Source of the DNA: Xenoacremonium recifei
Taxonomy: Eukaryota; Ascomycota; Sordariomycetes; Hypocreales; Nectriaceae
DNA: 64,000 nt
Assembly: GCA_012184525.1 (NCBI GenBank)
Contig: WOFQ01000019.1
Span: 124,001 to 188,000 of the forward strand
Reading direction: 5' to 3'
Shown here piece by piece: positions 1-10,712 of this stretch. The notes under the pieces are model-generated. The model made no database searches and was not told the origin of the DNA. It saw only the letters and a program-made list of their open reading frames with translations. The position numbers and the translations under genes are program-made. Numbering within the stretch: position 1 is the first letter of the stretch; every line of letters starts with the position of its first letter.

Positions 1-2241
1 AAGGCAAAGGAGTGGGTCCGGAAACCATGCAAGGAGCAATTGCAGTGAGGGCAAAGGACCGTTCTCAGTAGCAAAAGGAGGAGAAGAAACGAAAAGAAAA
101 GGGAAATTAGTATTAAAAATGTAAAGGAGAATCATAAAAAAAAAATTTGTGGCCACCCACCCGAAGTTTCCCCTTGTTAAGTGTTTGAAAGTACCGCACC
201 GAAACCGGCGACGGTCAACACCGGCCCCCCACGATACATGTATCTTGACCACTGGGCCACACTGGGAATTTGTTAGGATTGGTCCTTATTAATGCAGTCT
301 ATGTAACTCTGTTGCTCCTGCCTTAGATGCCTCAGGTAGGTAGGTAGGTACGACTGTGCTCTTGCCTTGGTGGGTCCTGCCTGACGCAACAGGAGTTGGC
401 GACCAACATCATCAACAGCAAAGACGAAGGACCCCGTCGGCCAGTACTTCATTCCCGATATGTCAGGGGCTCTCATTAAGCAGTTGAATTGAGTGCCTGA
501 TGGCATCCGCTGGAGAGAATCACAATATTCAACCAGCGTTCCTTCAGTATCATCGACCAGATCAGCTCGTCTCAGCTCAACCCGGTCACGAACGTCACGA
601 TGAAGTTCACCGCCGTCGACAAGGGCCCTGCTAGAGGACTGAAAGGATGAGACTATACCACACTCCATACAGCCGAAGAACGAAGTCGCGCCAGCCCGAG
701 TCGAGGACACAGCAAAGGGGAAGGCTGCGGGCGCCAGGGTGAGGCGCAGTACAGCATGCCAGAAGCGGTACTGAGATGCGGGCGCAGGGCTTCAACTTCT
801 CTCACCGTGATTTTAAGCAGCGACTCTGCGTGCCTTCTGCTACAGCCCCTGCTGCCGTGGTTCTTCTGCCTTTCCCGGCCCCCCTTCGACACAGTCCAGC
901 GCTCTTCCTCCTGCTAGACGACAGCCCTCGGCTCCTCGCCCCATATCTCATCACAATACATGGGTATGTCATCCTGCACTCACGACAGCTCGTCGCTAAC
1001 ATTTCCCGGAACGCCAGACTGAGAAACGCGCCGAATCCTGATTCCGACAGCGAAGAGCCTTCTCCTGAGGACACTGATTCACCACCTCCGAAGCTGCAGA
1101 ACCCGAAGACTCAGAAGCGCATCCGAACCTCACCTATCACAGAACCTCACACGCTCAAGTGGCCAAAATGATGTGAGTGGATATCCGAGACGATTGCTTG
1201 ATCACGCGTTCTCAAGCTGATCGTCTTCGCCAGTGTTCATATTTCTTCCAAACCCGCCACTGGCCCTGAATGGGACGCGAACCCTCCAGCCTCAACCATG
1301 GCTACTGTTCGAACTCCATACCATAGACCAACACACCCTAAAGTAAGAGAATCACCCAGTATTCTCATCGACAAGGAAGATTGGTATCAGCTGGGCGCGT
1401 CGCTAGCTTTCCGATGGCACATCTCAATTTCACAAGGAGACTTGGGTATCTAGGATCAAGATGTGCCGCAGCAGCGTTCCAATGGAAACGACACCTTGTC
1501 TCTAGTGTGGAGAGAGCATCGGTGGCCGTTACCGCGAGCTCTCCGATCGCACATCCTGTGCATTTCACACAGAAAAGGGCGACATCTCGAGATTCGGGCC
1601 AGAAGATCCATCAAGGCACATACGCCCAAGTGATGGGATGCACGGCGCCGTTGAAGTAGTGGTGGACCTTCTTATTAATGATTAGGCTGGAATTATCTAC
1701 GAAAGCGATCAAGTTCTGGAAGGTACGCGGGACAGAAGTTACTCAGAGTAAGTGTTGAATGGAATGCGGATATCCCTTTCGGAGGCTGGGCTGGCGCGGT
1801 CTCGGCCGCAAAACGAACGGGTATTGTTATTTAGATTCATTCTCTATCCAGTCTTCTTTCCTCTAATTCGGGGCCAAGGGTGACGGATTCTCAGATCATG
1901 TAAAGGTGATAACCAGCATCAGCATGCCGGCATATTGGTAAAGATAACCCCACGTCTCTCGGCCTACTTGGCCACGGTGACTTTCCCGGTCCCGGAGCTT
2001 ACACATGAATATCACACAATTAAAATCGAGTCCTCGGCGATTTTTCGCCGTTCGACAGCTGCTAAGGCTTCTGACTTGAACAAGCGGGGATCAAGTGTAC
2101 CCACAGTCTTTGATAGGGAGCAAGAGGGTTCCACTGGTTGGTCTGCATTAAAGCAGATGTTGGGGTCTTCAGAATTGATTCTGCGTTCCAACTGTGAGCC
2201 CCTCTAGTCTATCAAAAACCGAAAGGCGCTTGGTAAGTAAG
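1..2241. other. Gene-poor left edge and amidase upstream region
   Basis: I see no supportable gene here. The open frames are short, overlap on both strands and show no recognisable domain. A small GGTA microsatellite lies at about 333-350. The last 300 bases form the amidase promoter and contain two palindromic CGG..CCG sites, listed separately. Confidence 0.6.
1975..2050. promoter_or_regulatory. CGG-N8-CCG and CGG-N10-CCG sites upstream of the amidase
   Basis: CGG at 1975-1977 and CCG at 1986-1988 are eight bases apart. A second, perfect palindrome at 2035-2050 reads CGGCGA-TTTT-TCGCCG, which is CGG-N10-CCG. Zn2Cys6 dimers typically bind inverted CGG/CCG triplets with fixed spacing. The sites lie about 190-270 bp before the amidase ATG. 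Acetamidase genes in other fungi are under Zn2Cys6 control (AmdR, FacB). The link here is inferred. Confidence 0.4.
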
Positions 2242-4162
2242 ATGGGGTCGCGTTCAGATGAACCCTGGATGCAAGTCGTTGCCCGCAAACGCAAGGATCA
2301 AGAAGAGGCAATCGAGTCATTCATTACAGCTCAGCCATCTCTAGAAACTGTGGACGACAGCGTCTGCTCTCTTGACCACAAAACACTGTCTAAAAAGCTG
2401 TCTTGTGGAGATATCACTGCTGAAACAGTCACTCTCGCATATATAAAAAGGTGATTATAGCCTCGTGTTATTGTCAAATACCGCGTCGAGATCGTCTACT
2501 AATCGAAAGTCGATCAGAGCTATCACGGCGCATCGTCAAGTACATCTGTTTGAGTCGATCGCGTTATCTGCTTCTAACCAGAGTCTTAGACAAATTGCCT
2601 GACCGAGATTCTATTCAACCAAGCCTTTCAACGGGCCAAAGAACTTGATGAATACTATCGACAAGAGAAACGTCCTATCGGGCCACTACATGGCCTACCG
2701 GTATCACTAAAGGATCAGTTTAACGTGAAAGGGGTTGATTCGACTCTCGGTTATGTTGGCAGAGCATACTCCCCTTGCCAGGAAGACGCCAGCCTCGTGC
2801 AGATTCTGACACGGCTCGGAGCGATAATAATTGCCAAAACGAATGTCCCGCAGAGCATCATGGTATTTACCTGCCCGGATTTTGTCACCACAATTGCTTA
2901 CGTCTTGCAGATGGCCGAGACAACCAACCCTCTGTGGGGGCTAACTGTGAACCCAAAGGACCCAGAGTATACTCCAGGCGGCTCATCAGGGGGTGAGTCA
3001 GCTCTTCTTGCCTGCCGTGGTTCTCTGATCGGTTGGGGCACGGATATCGGAGGCTCGATTCGAGGTCCAGCACATATGATGGGGTTGTACGGGTTAAAAC
3101 CAAGCGTATGCCCTTCGTCTTGTTACCTCTTATTACATCCCAAAACTGACAGGTTGTGACAGCACGGACGTCTCCCGTACTACAATGTTGCCGTGTCGAC
3201 TGAAGGACAGGAACATGTGCCTTCCGTGATTGGTCCCATAGTGCGATCATTACATTCGCTTGTTGAAGTTGCCAAGGCTGTCATTCAATCGCAGCCGTGG
3301 ACCTTGGATCCTCGTTGCCTGTGTCTACCGTGGAGGGCTGATGCCTTTGACGAGCTTCTCTCTCGGCCGCTCACCGTGGGTGTTATCTGGGATGATGGCG
3401 TAGTGAGAGTTCACCCTCCAATTCGACGCGCCTTAGAACTCCTCGTATCAAAGTTGAAACTGGCTGGCCATGAGGTCGTAGATTGGGACGCGGTAGGCCA
3501 TCATGATTGCATAAAGGTTCAGGTACGATCATTTTTCTCCCCAAGACCTTTCAGAACTCATTTTCTATCGTAGGACCAATACTATACGGCGGACGGGGGA
3601 GAAGATATTCGCCGCGAAGCTGCTATTGGTGGTGAGCCACTCTTACCATATGTACAGAATCTAGTCGATCGTGGAGAAGCTATCTCGGTATATCAGTATT
3701 GGCAGCTGAACCGCCAAAAGCTCGAATGTCAGAAGCGTTATCTTGATAGATGGAACAACATCCGAGGGCCAATCTCTGGGCGTCCAATGGATGTGATATT
3801 GGCTCCCGTCATGCCTCATTCAGCAGTTCCACACAACTCTTGTCGGTAAGGCTCCCGTATTCCAAGTTCAGGGTCCCTTGTGTGCTGACTGGCGCAGCTG
3901 GGTTGGATATACCAAAGTATGGAACTTATTAGACTACCCTGCCGTGGCATTTCCCGTCACAACTGTATCCAAGGATCTAGACCTGGCTGATGCATCGTAT
4001 GAACCACGCAATGATTTTGACGCCTGGAACTGGAAACTATATGATCCTATAAGAATGAATGGGCACCCCATTGGACTACACATCATATCCCAACGGCTTC
4101 AAGAAGAAAAGGTTTTGGCAGCGGCTCAGGTTTTTGAAGATTTATTAGAAAAGGCACCATAA
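2242..4162 (+). CDS. Fungal amidase (acetamidase/AmdS type)
   Basis: This is an amidase-signature enzyme that hydrolyses a carboxamide to acid and ammonia, probably in the cytosol. The exons are 2242-2450, 2518-2539, 2590-2862, 2911-3105, 3163-3522, 3574-3845 and 3898-4162, giving 531 residues, close to the usual size of AmdS-like proteins. The Ser-cisSer-Lys centre is visible: Lys in VSLKDQFNVKG, the cis-Ser in GGSSGGE and the nucleophilic Ser in GTDIGGSIRGPA. The second exon is a 22-nt microexon supplying the AITAHRQ stretch before TNCLTEI; without it the conserved N-terminal region is broken. The gene converges on the arsenite methyltransferase. Its upstream region carries CGG/CCG palindromes that suggest Zn2Cys6 control. 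The substrate is unknown. The family is certain and the intron joints are all in frame. Confidence 0.9.
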
Positions 4163-4699
4163 GGTAGACAACCCTGTCCTTAACATGAAAAACCTCTAAA
4201 CCCACAGTCCAGTGAGTTCCCGTAAACTTGGACTTGGCCAACTCCAGCCAGCCTCTCAGAGTAAGATCAATACCGCATTATTCTGGATATATGCCACAAG
4301 CCCTGACCCTAATCATAATCCAAGCCCTGACCAAAACCCGAACACCTAATCACAACCCGTACCCTAAGTTTTGGGCAGGAACATCAACTCCTACTACGTG
4401 AGATGCCTGGCTGGGTTAGGTTGGCAGTTGTCCATTTTACGATGCTCTATTAGACAAAGAAGAACGTAAAGGTCGAACTGGTAATAATTCTGCTATCTAC
4501 GAGAAGAAAGACGTCAGAAGTCATTCTCTATGAGCATTCAGATGCATCTTCAGTGCTCCATAGTTTCCTGGGAGAGGAGAGCCAAAAGCCATGTTGCTGT
4601 TTGAATCAATTAATAAGCCAGTAGTTGCTTTATCCTATGTCCATCCACTTACCTATTATTAGTCCTTTCTCCAGAAATTACTATCATTTCTTGTCTAAA
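4163..4699. other. Convergent spacer with a degenerate CCCTAA-like tract
   Basis: This lies between the amidase stop and the methyltransferase stop. No gene is visible. It holds one copy of the degenerate AACCC/CCTAA-like repeat listed at 4295-4372. Confidence 0.6.
4295..4372. repeat. Degenerate CCCTAA/ACCCGA-like tract, copy 1
   Basis: The tract is built of variations on CCCTAA, CCCTGA and ACCCGA. It aligns with the tract at about 18647-18740, sharing for example ATAATCC and AAAACCCGA followed by CCTAAT at the same spacing. Related tracts on the other strand occur at 30435-30522 and 37165-37268. It may be an eroded telomere-like minisatellite or the edge of a dead transposon. Confidence 0.5.
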
Positions 4700-5861
4700 T
4701 CAATTTTTCACTGCGTAGATTCTGAATGACCCTTAACTCTGCGTCAGACCTCGTATTATCTTTGGTAGAGGTCAACTGTTTACTTACCAACCCACTCATT
4801 CAAGTTATTTTCTGTCAGGCTAACATCAGTGTCCTTCCGCGCAGGACAATTCGTCACGCAACAGGCAGGAGTAGGTCCAGACACACAGCGGAGCTCACTG
4901 AAAGACCCACAGCCTGTTTCTGCTTCTGCCTCTTTGGCTATTGGAGGGATGCAACCGTCCATCTTCCTGGAGCCATCCTCGTTAGTTTGGAAGTAAACAT
5001 TCAAGTCACTCTTCGTATCCGAAATTAGGATCTCTACATCTCAGGTCTTTAGCTCATGAAACCAACCTTCAAACCCTTAAATGTCTAGAAACCTACCAGA
5101 GAGCCCTGCGTCTTTGAGAAGTTCTTCATATTCGCCAACAGTACAAGCTCCCGAGATACATCCGACATACATAGCCATGTCAGCCCTCAGTGTCTCAGGC
5201 AACTGCTTCTTTGCGAGAATGTCCGAGACCACAAGACGGCCACCAGGCTTCAAGAGACGGAATATCTCCCTGAAAACCAAATTCTTTTCCTCAGCTGGGA
5301 CAAGATTGATGACGCAGTTGGAAATGATGCAGTCAGCGGTCTCGGATTGGAGAATCGAGATATCCGTAATGCCAGATTGGACGAACTCCACGTTGGTCCT
5401 TCCAGTTTGAGTTTTGATCCGGTTCGCCTTGCTGAGCATATTCTAGGATGCATGCCCAAAATTAGCAATCTCGACCATTTAAAGACTTGAATCTCTTTGC
5501 GTACCTCGTTCATATCTACACCAATAACCTTCCCGGACGGTCCAGCTCTATCAGAGGCAAGGAAAGCATCGAATCCTGCTCCGCTTCCTAGGTCAATTAT
5601 CGTTTCGCCCTAGTATCAATACTCAGGACGCGGCACATCAGCACACAAAGATGCAAGGTCGCGGCATACCTCAGTGATACTAGCGATAGCAAGAGGATTC
5701 CCACAGCTGAGACCAAGATTGGAACCTTCAGGGACAGTTGCAAGTTCCTTCTCCGAATACCCGAAGGACTTTGCGACGACACTTGCATATTCGGCGGTTG
5801 TTCCTTGGGCCGCAGCGCTGTAATGCGCTCTAACGTGGTCATAAATCTTCTGAGAATCCAT
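4700..5861 (-). CDS. Arsenite S-adenosylmethionine methyltransferase (As3MT/ArsM family)
   Basis: The enzyme transfers methyl groups from SAM to trivalent arsenic, a detoxification or volatilisation step. Reading from the start, the exons are 5670-5861, 5505-5609, 5097-5442, 4788-5033 and 4700-4731, giving 306 residues. The SAM-binding loop DLGSGAGFD is at about residue 70, and NCVINLVP and LKPGGRLVVSDI follow. Cys53 (in LSCGNP), Cys142 (in SNCVINL) and Cys194 (in MYVGC) have the spacing of the three arsenic-binding cysteines of the family. The C-terminus is Cys-rich (ACCVTNC) and ends in the family-typical NEWVGSFRIYAV motif, completed by a 32-nt last exon. It is divergent from a bZIP regulator gene 434 bp away. 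A TATAAATA box lies about 115 bp upstream. No arsenite pump or arsenate reductase is seen nearby. Confidence 0.9.
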
Positions 5862-6295
5862 ATGTACCAAATGGGTAAAAGAGAGGTGCAATGTGAGGTT
5901 GCGTCCCAAGTTCGTTCGCGATATTTACTGCTCGCTCAAGCGTTAGTTCACTGATCGAGCGCCTAATGGGCCAGTATTTATAAAAATGGAAATGCAGGGC
6001 ACGACACTCCCAATCGCTCTTGGAATAACTAGGATACAGGTTAAGATGGTATGTCATCGGATTTTTCCCCTTTACGGCGATTACCAACTCGTTTCTCAAC
6101 TAGTCCCAAGTAGGTAACTTTTCAATGTGTCATCAACCCGGCGTCACCTTTCACCGTCTTGGTGTTCTCTTTCCATCATGCCAGTCATCGACAGAGTCCT
6201 TGCTACACTGCAACCCGTTATCGACCACCCGCCCCAATACTTCTCGAGCTCTAAAACTAGTTGATCATTCTTCATACTAGTCGCTCAACGTCAAG
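5862..6295. promoter_or_regulatory. Divergent promoter of the arsenite methyltransferase and bZIP genes
   Basis: The 434-bp spacer has a TATAAATA box on the minus strand at 5982-5975, about 115 bp before the methyltransferase ATG. Two ACTAGT hexamers sit at about 6256-6281, just before the bZIP start. The layout suggests that the bZIP factor controls itself and the methyltransferase, but I cannot identify a specific arsenic-responsive element. Confidence 0.4.
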
Positions 6296-7021
6296 ATGAT
6301 GAGTAAATGGTCATCAAAGCCAGCTAATCACAAGGCAGTCAGGCTGCGCGATAATCAACGCCGTTATCGCAAAAAGGTCAAAGATCACATTGCAGAGCTC
6401 GAGAGCCGGTTAGAAGAGACACAGTCGCAGCTTTACCAGGCTCTGGCTCATATCGCAGGGTTGTCGGAAGAACTTGAGCGCGCGAATACGCGACACGACT
6501 CGATCCTATCGGATGACCTGGAAATCGTGGAGGAAATATCGGTCCCGTCAATTGGAACACTTGAACTACCAATAAGTCACTGTGGTTTTGCTCAGCCGGC
6601 TTTGATCCAGAACTCACAAAGTACAACGAAGCAACGAAACGACGAGCTGACTCCAAAACTCGCCTCCCTTCCAGACAAAAGTATTTCGAGTGGGATCGCA
6701 AGTTCGGATCTGCCCAACATCGTCTCAAGTTCATGGAAAAATGACACCATAATGCGGGCACAAGAGTTTGATTACGAGGCGTTTACAGGCGTCGGAGACA
6801 GGGATTGCTGTACATTGCCGCCTCCTCAGCCAGGGATGTCAACCACCCGGTGCAAAGAAGCATATTTCATTATCATTCAGCAAAATTACAAGGGGTTGGA
6901 CCCCTCTATAATCCGCGCATGGTTAAAACCTGGGTTTCGCGGAGAAATTTCTGAAGGAGATGGATGTCGTGTAGATACAGATGTACTATTCAACTTGCTG
7001 GACTTTATCAGCTCCCCGTAG
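6296..7021 (+). CDS. bZIP transcription factor (fungal Yap/secondary-metabolism type)
   Basis: This is a 241-residue single-exon bZIP protein and a nuclear DNA-binding regulator. The basic region is at about residues 15-30 (LRDNQRRYRKK), followed by a leucine zipper starting IAELESRL and continuing to about residue 65. The C-terminal block has the pattern TTRCKEAYFII, then GLDPSIIRAWLKPGFR, then GCRVDTDVLFNLLDFIS. This block is common in fungal bZIP regulators of stress and specialised metabolism. The residue eight positions after the invariant Asn, normally Arg, reads Val, which is odd. A second ATG follows immediately at 6299. The gene is divergent from the arsenite methyltransferase and so is a candidate regulator of it; this is an inference from position. 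Confidence 0.85.
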   Translation: MMSKWSSKPANHKAVRLRDNQRRYRKKVKDHIAELESRLEETQSQLYQALAHIAGLSEELERANTRHDSILSDDLEIVEEISVPSIGTLELPISHCGFAQPALIQNSQSTTKQRNDELTPKLASLPDKSISSGIASSDLPNIVSSSWKNDTIMRAQEFDYEAFTGVGDRDCCTLPPPQPGMSTTRCKEAYFIIIQQNYKGLDPSIIRAWLKPGFRGEISEGDGCRVDTDVLFNLLDFISSP

Positions 7022-7422
7022 CGAGAGCATATCTTAGACAATGATACCAATTTTAAGGCGCACCTCACAACACTACGGCTAAAAAGACAACCGTGGATTG
7101 ATTATATTGGTGTTTTCTTCGGCAAATCCCTTTTTCCGAATTGTCGGAATCTGCCTCGTGAGTGGCTATGTTTATCGTCAGCAGGTTTTCAGCTGGTCCT
7201 TCGCATTTTTGTCCTTCAACATATCTCGATTATCAGACCAAGACCTTCGTGTCGTAACATCCACCAAAGCAATCCTTCGAGAAAGAAGGCACCTTTGTAC
7301 TTATGCGAAATTTGGAGGTTTAGATAAGTCTGATGAGCTTATGCTTACTTTCGAATACGATAGCCAAGTGATAGGGTTGCCGGGCCGTCGAGATTCTTTC
7401 CAAATGCATTCCAGAAGGAAGT

Positions 7423-7640
7423 CCCTAAGGGTAAAGCTCAAGAAATGGAGTAGGATAATTCAGAAATAATATTTTAGCCATTATTTTTAGGAGTTACTCA
7501 AGATCTAGGTGTATTTTTTATATCCTTAACTTGTTCAGCTTGCTACAAGCTAAAACACTAATAAATTAAATCTAGGGACTACAAATAAGTAGCTCTGTGT
7601 AGATAAATTTAAGGGAGTGATATAGGCTTCAACCTTTTTT
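7423..7640 (+). pseudogene. Relic of a gene 3' end, copy 1
   Basis: It shares about 220 bp with 18820-19045. Both copies can be read as the same protein tail, LRVKLKKWSRII plus two residues and a stop (ending at 7469 here), followed by related 3' flank ending in an ATAGGCTTCA motif. This copy is more AT-rich, as expected after C-to-T decay such as RIP. The parent gene is not recognised. Confidence 0.5.
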
Positions 7641-8077
7641 TTTTCATCTTTCTCCAGCGCACTTGGCTTGCTTGTCGAGGTGGCTGGTAGTTCACAAAAT
7701 AACGCGGTGTTGGAGATGATACTTACTATGAGAGGGCATAGTCCAGACAGGTGATCTCGGGCATTTGAGGCAAGTTTCTCATGCCAGATAATGTTACCGT
7801 AGAGCGGAGCATCGCAACCTTACCGCCGTTTTTGAAGCTTACCGCATCGTCACCCGGATATGGAAATTGCTCTGCGAATATCTGGAGCCTTGTGACCCTT
7901 CAGCCCTTGATGGCGAGGTATTAAGAGCTAGACCTTTAATTAGTAGCCCCCTGCACCTCCCGGCCTGAAATAAGCCTAAAATGATCATGAGCCGAATAGG
8001 TGTGAGGGGAAGTGTGGCAGGGATTGCGGAGATCATACCGTCCAAGAGGATGCAACCTTATTCAGGGTTGCGAATTT

Positions 8078-8091
8078 CGGTTTTGTGTCCG
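8078..8091. promoter_or_regulatory. CGG-N8-CCG site in the MFS transporter promoter
   Basis: CGG (8078-8080), eight bases TTTTGTGT, then CCG (8089-8091). It lies 117 bp before the transporter ATG. The same spacing recurs upstream of the aldo-keto reductase and in the dehydrogenase/aldolase promoter. It probably binds a Zn2Cys6 dimer. Confidence 0.5.
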
Positions 8092-8207
8092 AGTAACTAC
8101 CTCAGCATATAATCCTTAATTCGAAATACTAATTATTTAAGGTGCTATTCCTTGAACCAATCTGCTTTTTGAGGCAGCTTAACTCAATTCCTACTTGGAG
8201 CAACATC

Positions 8208-10175
8208 ATGTCAGATCAAATTGCGCCCACTAAGAACTCCTTCGAACATGTCGATAAACCTCGGAATATTCTTCCAGATGACCTGCCCTTGCCAAACGAT
8301 ATCGCCCACTTGACGGTCGATGAACGGAACAAGCTGGAGCATCGGCTTACCAGGACCCTTGATTTGACCTTGATGCCAACGGTATTCTTATTATTCCTAC
8401 TGAATATCCTGTAGGTTCTTCTACTTCAACTTGCTAATTCCGCAGAGACTAACAAAAATCCGGGACAGAGATCGAAATAATATTGCAAGCGCCAAGATAG
8501 TTGGCCTTACAGACACTCTAGGTCTCTCGAATGAACAATACAACACTTGTCTCCTAATGTTTTATGTTGGATGTAAGTGAATGGTCTGAAAAGGTGCCGA
8601 AAGCTTCAGCCAGTCTGCTTTGCTTACTTCAATCCAGATGTCATTACACAGGTCCCAAGCAACATGATTATTGGAAAGGTCCGGCCGTCATTTTATATTT
8701 GCCTAATAACCTCTCTGTGGGGTGTTTTGTCAATGTGCCAAGGCTTCACGAAGAACTTTTCCCACCTTGCAGCCGTCCGATTCATCCTTGGACTGGTCGA
8801 AGGTTTGTGCTTCTCTCAATTTTGTATTATGTTTCTTGGGTTACTCTATTAACTTGTTCCGCCACAGCACCATTTCTGCCTGCCGTTTTCGTTCTGATGA
8901 GCTGCTGGTACAAGAGGACCGAGCTACCACCCCGGATCGCCATTCTATATGGAGGAAATATGTTGGCTACTGCGTTTGCAGGGCTGATTGCTGCAGGGAG
9001 TAAGTGGCCTTGGCATGAAATAATAACAGAGAGTGTACATGCTAAATTAATTTTAGTTACATCTAGGATGGAGGGTGCAGCGGGACGACCTTCATGGTAC
9101 CGACCAGAATTAACACGTATTAAGGCGGACGAAGGCTGACTATTTCATTAGGGAATGGCTTTTTATCATTGAAGGGTCGATGACGGTCGCCATCGCTCTT
9201 CTTCTTTTGCCTTTACTTCCTGATTTCCCTTTGCAAAGCAAGCACCTCTTTCTAAATCACGAGCTCCAGCTTCTTGCGGTAAGAGCCAAGATGCTTGGCT
9301 GTCAACCAGCCTACCAAACCCAAGGCCTACTAACGCATTGCAGGAATGGCGAATCCGGAAAGAAAACGCTGGCATTGTCGACGAAGACCCAGAGTCTGTC
9401 TTCTGGGGACTGAAACAGGCCCTCATTGACCCAAAGCTATACATGTTCGTGGTGCTGCAGATGGCTCTCATTACTGCACAATCGTTCAACAACTTCTTTC
9501 CATCCATTGTTGGCACTCTTGGCTACGGAAGTACAACGACACTTTTGCTCACCTCGCCACCGTATTTCTTCGCATTCATTATTTCACTGCTAGTTTCCTT
9601 TCATGCAGTGCATAAAAACGAACGTGGATATCATATCTCCGTCCCAATGGTGTTCGCTCTCCTGGGGAATCTCCTGGTTCGTTTACTCACTCTCTCGCAC
9701 ATCAAATCATGTCAGAGTAATATCAGTATTACTGACTTCGCGTTTCATGCTATAGGCAATGTTCGTTAACGGAACCGCTGGCAGGTATGCCTCCATGTTT
9801 CTGATGACTGCTGGGTCCTACGCGCCATACAACTTGTGTGTGAGCTGGGTGAGCGCGTCTCTGCCTCGCCCTCGGGCCAAAAGAGCAGCGGCATTGGCCA
9901 CGGTCAATTTCATGTCAGCTGGTGTTGCTCACTTTTACACCAGTTACATGTTTCCTGATAGTCAGAAACCACGATACTATATTGGCGGAGCTGTGATGTC
10001 TGTAGCATGCGCTGTCTGTGTGGGGATGGCGTTATGGATCAAGCAGTATCTCAAGAAGCAGAACGACAAGTTTGAAGAGGAAGAGCGGCGCGGCATGGTC
10101 GCTCACAAGCAGATACAGGGATCTAGGGCCGGGCATGGCGGTGAAGCTCTCGTCTCGTTTAGATACGTCCACTGA
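8208..10175 (+). CDS. MFS transporter, anion:cation symporter (Dal5/allantoate permease-like) family
   Basis: This is a plasma-membrane permease of the ACS family (yeast Dal5 and Tna1 relatives), which usually carries organic anions such as carboxylates or ureides. The exons are 8208-8410, 8469-8572, 8638-8802, 8868-8999, 9057-9096, 9152-9278, 9344-9676 and 9756-10175, giving 507 residues. The family marks are present: DRNNIASAKI after TM1, a PSNMIIGK helix, RFILGLVEG, a WLFIIEGS motif at TM6, and a hydrophilic Lys/Glu-rich tail. The 40-nt fifth exon is needed to keep GRPSW in frame. The first gene of the 8.2-17.8 kb group, it is followed by a Zn2Cys6 regulator in the same orientation. A CGG-N8-CCG site is 117 bp upstream. 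The substrate is not known; a hydroxy acid is inferred from the neighbours. Confidence 0.87.
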
Positions 10176-10712
10176 TTCGCCTGAGGATGGTGCTCGGGCA
10201 GATGGCCGACTATTATGGGCCCCCTAGGTTGATCTTTCGTTCTGCTGACCGATTGGCTCTATTAAGAGTATTCCCCACTGTCCGGATAAATGATTGATGA
10301 TGTTCTCGAGAGATTGGTAGATCCTGTTAACGAGAATTCGACGGAGGTTCAGGTTTGACTTGGAGAATTTTCCCATGTTATTGGTCTGATGAACAGGTTC
10401 TTCCTAGGTGATGCTCTTGGAAATTAATGATATTGTCTGGTCCTAGTCATAGACCCTGTAACTCGAACTGGATGAAGGATTTAATATTACCATCTCAACC
10501 TAGTTAGTCACCTCAGTCTCCCCAGTCTCCACAGACTCCCCAGAGTCTTTAGCATGGGGCAGTTTGCGGGGTAAAGACATCGCCTTTGCCCAAAGGTCTC
10601 TTCTAGCTTGTTTGTCTTTCCCTCTGCAGAGAAAAATAGCCAGTTGGTAATACAGTTGCCATTATTTGGTATCCGAGGACGTGTTTCCGTACATTTGCAG
10701 CTAGAGTCGATC
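10176..10712. other. Spacer between transporter and Zn2Cys6 regulator
   Basis: This is the promoter region of the regulator gene. I see no CGG-N8-CCG site here, so the regulator may not control itself through that motif. Nothing else is recognisable. Confidence 0.5.

Larger units (their letters stand above)
7022..8207. other. Gene-poor, AT-rich spacer with a gene relic; MFS promoter at the right end
   Basis: No intact gene is visible. The middle (7423-7640) is a decayed copy of a sequence also found at 18820-19045. The right end is the transporter promoter. Confidence 0.55.

Noticed and set aside
273..710. 145-codon open frame on the minus strand
   Set aside because: No recognisable motif, overlapping frames on both strands and no splice or family support.
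776..1171. 131-codon open frame with a Ser/Glu/Pro-rich end
   Set aside because: Low-complexity composition only, and an equally open frame runs on the other strand. I cannot support a gene.
4295..4372. True telomere or chromosome end
   Set aside because: The tract is short, degenerate and internal, with intact genes on both sides.
5839..6099. Open frame upstream of the arsenite methyltransferase
   Set aside because: It lies in the promoter and overlaps the real first exon in another frame; no family motif.
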